From NCBI GenBank assembly GCA_944989445.1, contig CALYLW010000016.1, forward strand, positions 627,476 through 691,475: DNA of 64,000 nucleotides, written 5' to 3'. Shown here one piece after another: positions 59,469 to 64,000 of the stretch; position 1 is the stretch's first letter; every line of letters begins with the position of its first letter. A program made the translations under genes and the position numbers. Source of the stretch: Ampullaceana balthica. Taxonomy: Eukaryota; Mollusca; Gastropoda; Lymnaeidae. Under the pieces are notes generated by a model. That model was not told the DNA's origin. It made no database searches and worked only from the letters and a program-made list of their open reading frames with translations.

Positions 59469-62400
59469 GTAGCGCCCATTAAGATAGGTGGGGCCCATTA
59501 GGATAGGTAGGGCCTACTAGGATAGGTAGGGCCTACTAGGATAGGTATGGCCCATTAGGATAGGTAGGGCCTACTAGGATAGGTATGGCCCATTAGGATA
59601 GGTAGGGCCTACTAGGATCGGTAGGGCCTACTAGGATAGGTATGGCCCATTAGGATAGGTAGGGCCTACTAGGATAGGTATGGCCCATTAGGATAGGTAG
59701 GGCCTACTAGGATCGGTAGGGCCTACTAGGATAGGTATGGCCCATTAGGATAGGTAGGGCCTACTAGGATCGGTAGGGCCTACTAGGATAGGTATGGCCC
59801 ATTAGGATAGGTAGGGCCTACTAGGATCGGTAGGGCCTACTAGGATAGGTATGGCCCATTAGGATAGGTAGGGCCTACTAGGATCGGTAGGGCCTACTAG
59901 GATAGGTATGGCCCATTAGGATAGGTAGGGCCTACTAGGATCGGTAGGGCCTACTAGGATAGGTATGGCCCATTAGGATAGGTAGGGCCTACTAGGATAG
60001 GTATGGCCCATTAGGATAGGTAGGGCCTACTAGGATCGGTAGGGCCTACTAGGATAGGTATGGCCCATTAGGATAGGTAGGGCCTACTAGGATAGGTATG
60101 GCCCATTAGGATAGGTAGGGCCTACTAGGATCGGTAGGGCCTACTAGGATAGGTATGGCCCATTAGGATAGGTAGGGCCTACTAGGATAGGTATGGCCCA
60201 TTAGGATAGGTAGTGCCTACTAGGATCGGTAGGGCCTACTAGGATAGGTATGGCCCATTAGGATAGGTAGGGCCTACTAGGATAGGTATGGCCCATTAGG
60301 ATAGGTAGGGCTTACTAGGATAGGTAGGGCTTACTAGGATAGGTAGGGCCCATTATGATAGGTAGGGCCTACTAGGATAGGTAGGGCCTACTAGGATAGG
60401 TAGGGCTTACTAGGATAGATAGGGCCCATTAGGATAGGTAGGGCCTACTAGGATAGGCAGGGCCCATTAGGATAGATACGCCCATGGTCCATGTAATGGA
60501 GAAAATTCCATGTTAATATTTAAAGACTAAGTAAATAGACTTTCGTATTCTTCCCTTTCTACCAGTGATTGTAATAAAAAAATTCCGTTTTCATCTGTGA
60601 GCTTTCCATTATGACAACATTCACAAACAATAACAACATCAAACAAACAAACATTAACAACACCAAACAAACAAAAACAACACCAAAAAAACTAACGAAA
60701 CTAGATTTAGATTTTGGATTTATTAAAGATGAATAAGTTATGTCGTTTGATTCATATTAACTGCAATTATATTTAATATTTTTTGTCGCTGTTATCTTAC
60801 CTATTGCATACGCCAATTTTTTACAGTTGTTGTATGATACACACATGCACATATTCATTTTATAACACATATAAATCTTTTAAAGAAATCTATTACACAA
60901 GGTAACTCTTTATTATAAGAAAGTAAAACAAACCCCAACACAAGACATTTAAATCATTAACACTATACAGCCTAGAAAGTCAACCATCAAACAAGTTACA
61001 TCAATACATGTTTGTCTCTGAACTTAGAATGAAAATCAACAAACATCTACAATGTTATTCTTTATCACAGGCAGGCACAACAGCTGGGAAAAAACGACAT
61101 AGAGTCACGCACCAAGAACCTGACCATAGAGCAGGTGAAGGAAAAACTGACTTTCATAGTGAGTGAGCTGAAGGCCATGGAGGAATATCACCATGGCGAC
61201 GGCATGAAGTACCAGAAGGCCATCGGGGACATGTATTGGGACTATCCAGCAGAACGTGAGGACATCGGAGACTTCCTGGCAGACTTAGGATACGCAGGTT
61301 AGTTAGTAGCCAAAGCGGCTGGTTAGCAGCTGATGTCCGCTCAGTCGACAGTGTAACCCTAATGCTTAGTAATGGAAGATGGCTGACTAGTAAATTTAAC
61401 TTTAATGGAATTTTATATTTATAGTAACAGTTACTGAAGTGCTAGAGTAAAAGCAGAGTACAGAAAGAGTTATTTTCAGCCACCATCCTTGAAAAATTCA
61501 GCATGTGCCAAAATTTGTACCCCTTAATATAAAAAAGTGTCTCTTTGGATGGACAATGCCCCTCTCATTCATCTCTGGAATAGTTGACACATTTTAAACA
61601 CACAGATGTTTAGATTTTATTTAAAGCAAAAAAATATTTCAATTATTTATTTATTTTTTCATAACATTTATATTGTGCTGAAGGACCATTTATTAACTGA
61701 TATTATATTTAAAAAATTGTTGCAATGAAATGCTCACAATGACTTAGTGCTCAGATGGTGTCACCACCTCAAATAAATCCTTTTATTCTCTATTGATGTT
61801 CTTGTCTTAGAGACACTGCTATAATTTTGTTCTGTTGGCAGAAATCACCATCGCCATGTTGAGACAGATGAACAGTCTTGGCATATTCAAGAATGACGAC
61901 ATCTGGTTCCCGACGTACTACACCTATAACACATGCTGGAACTACAGTGACGCTAGTGAGAAGCTGGCTAGGGTAAGTATAACACCTGCTGGAACTACGG
62001 TGATGCTAGTGAGAAGCTGGCTAGGGTAAGTATAACACATGCTGGAACTACAGTGATGCTAGTGAGAAGCTGGCTAGGGTAAGTGTAACACATGCTGGAA
62101 CTACAGTGACGCTAGTGAGAAGCTGGCAAGGGTAAGTCTGCACACATCTTAACAAAGCGATTCATAACAGAGGCATTTGTAGGATTTTTTGTGCCCAGGG
62201 ACAAACTATAAGATGTACTCCCCCCCCACCCCCCCCCACAAAATGTATTTATATCTTAACTTTCTTCTCTTATTATAAAGTGATGTTGTGATCCTCATTT
62301 CGGTTCCCCTGTACTTTGGCACCTGGGGACATATGTACTCACGTGCCCCCCTTCACTACTCCACTGAGTGGTGAGACTACCTAAAGTCTAAAGTACTGGC

Positions 62401-62757
62401 ATTTTTAGAGAAGGGTTAATTGAAATAAGATTACAAATGCACATGAAGTTGTTTACTTGCCAGCAAAGAGTGGAATTCTTAGGACGAGGCATGCAATTAT
62501 ATTTACTAGGTGTATTAAAGTCTGAATTATGTTCATATCTTGGCATTCGTCTCTCTCCCCTGTCCAAACTAATACAATTATTTTAATTGTTTACTTTCAG
62601 GACTTGCTATTTTTGTCTTCCTTGTTTATGCTGATGTATTAAAGGATTGTTTGTTTTCTTGTATTTGTTTACGCAGTGCTTAGCCGAGTCAGGGGCTGTG
62701 AAACTAATGACCTTGAACTTGGGCCACAAACCTTACCTGGACAACATGCACAGTAAG
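59281..62757 (+). CDS. ARM-repeat-like protein, four internal exons (partial; continues beyond window)
   Basis: Four exons (59281-59468, 61075-61297, 61842-61972, 62677-62757) join without a frame break. Phases are 2-nt entry then 0, 0 to 1, 1 to 0, and 0 to 0; all introns are GT-AG. They give about 207 residues. The first 62 are polar and rich in Ser, Asn, Glu and Lys (disordered, with a possible start at ATGATG, 59316). The rest is helical: TIEQVKEKLTFIVSELKAM, ADLGYAEITIAMLRQMNSLG and CLAESGAVKLMTLNLGH. The last segment resembles an armadillo-type helix pair, but this is recognition by eye and not a family assignment. A 5' part may lie upstream and a 3' part lies past the window. GC-rich codons contrast with AT-rich introns. 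Confidence 0.7.
59467..60486. repeat. 19-bp minisatellite starting on the exon A splice donor
   Basis: About 53 units of AGGTAGGGCCYAYTAGGAT. The first unit, AGGTAGCGCCCATTAAGAT, contains the exon A donor (AG|GTAGCG). Three unit types (GATAGGTATGGCCCATTAG, GATAGGTAGGGCCTACTAG, GATCGGTAGGGCCTACTAG) alternate in 38- and 57-bp higher-order repeats across the central part. Confidence 0.94.
61075..61297 (+). CDS. ARM-like gene, exon B
   Basis: The acceptor is ATCACAGGCAG before 61075. An alternative AG at 61069-61070 would change the phase and open a frame that does not continue. The exon encodes AQQLGKNDIESRTKNLTIEQ through GDFLADLGYA. The donor is G|GTTAGT and leaves phase 1. Confidence 0.72.
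61842..61972 (+). CDS. ARM-like gene, exon C
   Basis: The acceptor is TCTGTTGGCAG before 61842. The exon encodes EITIAMLRQMNSLGIFKNDD through NYSDASEKLAR (first codon split). The donor AGG|GTAAGT is strong. The last part of the exon and its donor are repeated three more times downstream at 53-bp intervals. Use of those later donors would bring in a TAA at 62027. Confidence 0.73.
61928..62140. repeat. 53-bp tandem duplication of the exon C end with its splice donor (four copies)
   Basis: Donors AGG|GTAAGT lie with first intron base at 61973, 62026, 62079 and 62132, exactly 53 bp apart. Each is preceded by CTAGTGAGAAGCTGGC. Copies 2-4 are intronic duplicates of the exon 3' end with a few substitutions. 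Confidence 0.93.
62168..62366. mobile_element. Degraded relative of the 32.6-kb MITE, in the ARM-like gene
   Basis: CAGAGGCATTTGTAGGATTT, CCCCTGTACTTTGGCACC and GTGCCCCCCTTCACTACTCC follow the same order and spacing as the 32.6-kb element. C-rich runs near 62,221-62,240 interrupt it. Confidence 0.5.
62677..62757 (+). CDS. ARM-like gene, exon D
   Basis: The acceptor is TTTGTTTACGCAG before 62677 and the donor is AAG|GTTAGT. It is a 27-codon, phase 0-0 exon encoding CLAESGAVKLMTLNLG and HKPYLDNMHSK. The next exon is not visible before the window ends. Confidence 0.68.
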
Positions 62758-64000
62758 GTTAGTGTGGTTGACTTTGTTTTTGAGAAAACTCAATAGCAAG
62801 AACCTGAGGGTTAAAGTCAAGTAATAGATGTTTTGAAGGTCATTCAGTAGAGGACATATGTACATTTGGATTAATTTTCCAATAAAACACCGGAATTATC
62901 CATATCATTTAATTTAATTTTTTTAAAGCAAAGTGTGAAATTTTAGTTATTTTATTAATGTTTTACATATTTTTGAAGAGGAGAAAATGGGGTGTAAAAT
63001 TCCATGTAAGTCAAATTTGTTCTCAGTTTCTATATGAAAATGGAATGTAAGTAAAGTATAACTATATAACTGGCATGAATGGTTGACAAAAACTATTACA
63101 GCATAAAAATTAATGATCGGTTTCATTACCTGCTTTGTTATTCTTACAATTTAAAAAATCTTTAACTCAAGGGAAGAAAGTAAACACAATGAAAGCGGGT
63201 GTGAAAATGGCACACTGCAGCAATGTGGGAGGTAACTCCCATCCTACATGTTACTACATTCCATCAAGTTTTAACATTTATGTTAGCTCTTTGCTCTTAA
63301 ACAATCACTAAGCCACTATTTTATATACTTTGGAAACTCTTAGACTGTTTGGATAATTTTGAGAGTGATTGATATCTTTATAGAACTATACATCTCAAAA
63401 TTTTCAAGAGCTAAAATTATATTGAATGAAGCCATTTTGGTGTTAAAAAATTTGATAAATTTGGTCATAATTTTCTGTTCATATTTGGATCTGATTAATA
63501 GATCAAAACTGCGGTGCATATGAGAATGTGGAGAAATAATAATTGGTCACAAGTTAGGTAAACATGATAGATGGATTATTCACTCACAAGTTTTTTTACA
63601 CATAAGGGGTGGATTTTTCACTTACAAGTTTGGTTAATATTTGCTTCTGGATAATATATTCCCTTGTGTGGTACATGTTAAGGTATGAAAATGTTGGCCA
63701 TACGAGTAAGTTTAAGATTGTTGCTACGATTTTAGTCGGTGTTACTTAAAGAGTGTTTTGGACAGAACTTTCTTATGACCCAGTTTTAACTGTCAAAAAT
63801 TGCTTAGCAAACAAAATATTTGTAAAATTCGGAAAGCCCATCATCACCCCAAAGGAGGTCACAACCCATAGTTTGGGAACCTGTGACTTAAATTTAAACA
63901 GTTTGAGTTGGGAAATTTCTTTCTTTATTCATCGTGTTAGAAATTATTATTTTTATTTTCTTAATTTTTCATAGAAATTTGAAGCAATCTTTTGAAAAGA
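62758..64000. other. Intron after exon D, to window end
   Basis: AT-rich, with no further exon recognised. A 73-codon frame at 63753-63974 has no splice support. Confidence 0.5.

Overview
This is a 64-kb piece of AT-rich animal nuclear DNA, dominated by introns and repeats. Two genes can be read with GT-AG (once GC-AG) introns and reading-frame phases that match across every junction. One encodes Frizzled-type cysteine-rich domains, so the source is a metazoan. The density of minisatellites, short non-autonomous hAT-like elements and a tRNA-derived SINE suggests an invertebrate, perhaps a mollusc; that last step is inference. There is no prokaryotic gene organisation, no CRISPR array, and most long open frames are artefacts of tandem repeats.

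Layout. 1-20.7 kb: no convincing gene; minisatellites (notably a 2.4-kb 28-bp array at 8.69-11.10 kb), several 120-200 bp hAT-like MITEs, and two related MITEs at 12.6 and 14.9 kb, the second carrying a 26-bp minisatellite grown from its own internal sequence. 20.7-23.2 kb: a 2.46-kb non-autonomous hAT element with a perfect 8-bp target duplication, itself holding a 1.72-kb element with TAA target duplications (PIF/Harbinger-like). 23.8-24.7 kb: an internally deleted mariner-type element with TA target duplications. 24.9-26.9 kb: four near-identical ~510-bp tandem units. 28.7-30.8 kb: two weak candidate exons.

32.27-50.07 kb (minus strand): a complete six-exon gene for a 333-residue secreted protein with a signal peptide, a basic linker and two tandem Frizzled cysteine-rich domains; no transmembrane or netrin domain is visible. 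Its second intron (11 kb) is mostly one 10-kb, 29-bp minisatellite and starts with an apparent GC donor. Such proteins bind Wnt-like lipidated ligands in other systems; a Wnt-modulating role here is inference.

50-59 kb: intergenic, with simple repeats, 22-, 23-, 30- and 46-bp minisatellites, a hAT-like MITE and a LINE fragment. 59.28-62.76 kb (plus strand): four exons of a gene that runs past the window, with a disordered N-terminal part followed by helical, ARM-repeat-like sequence.

The most interesting pattern: three tandem arrays (34.0-34.75, 59.47-60.49 and 61.93-62.14 kb) start exactly on an exon's 5' splice site and repeat that donor up to about 50 times; a fourth, at 29.0 kb, follows a putative exon the same way. 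In the Frizzled gene the first five donors are spaced 45 bp apart and stay in frame, so alternative donor use could add 15-residue cassettes inside the second Frizzled domain.
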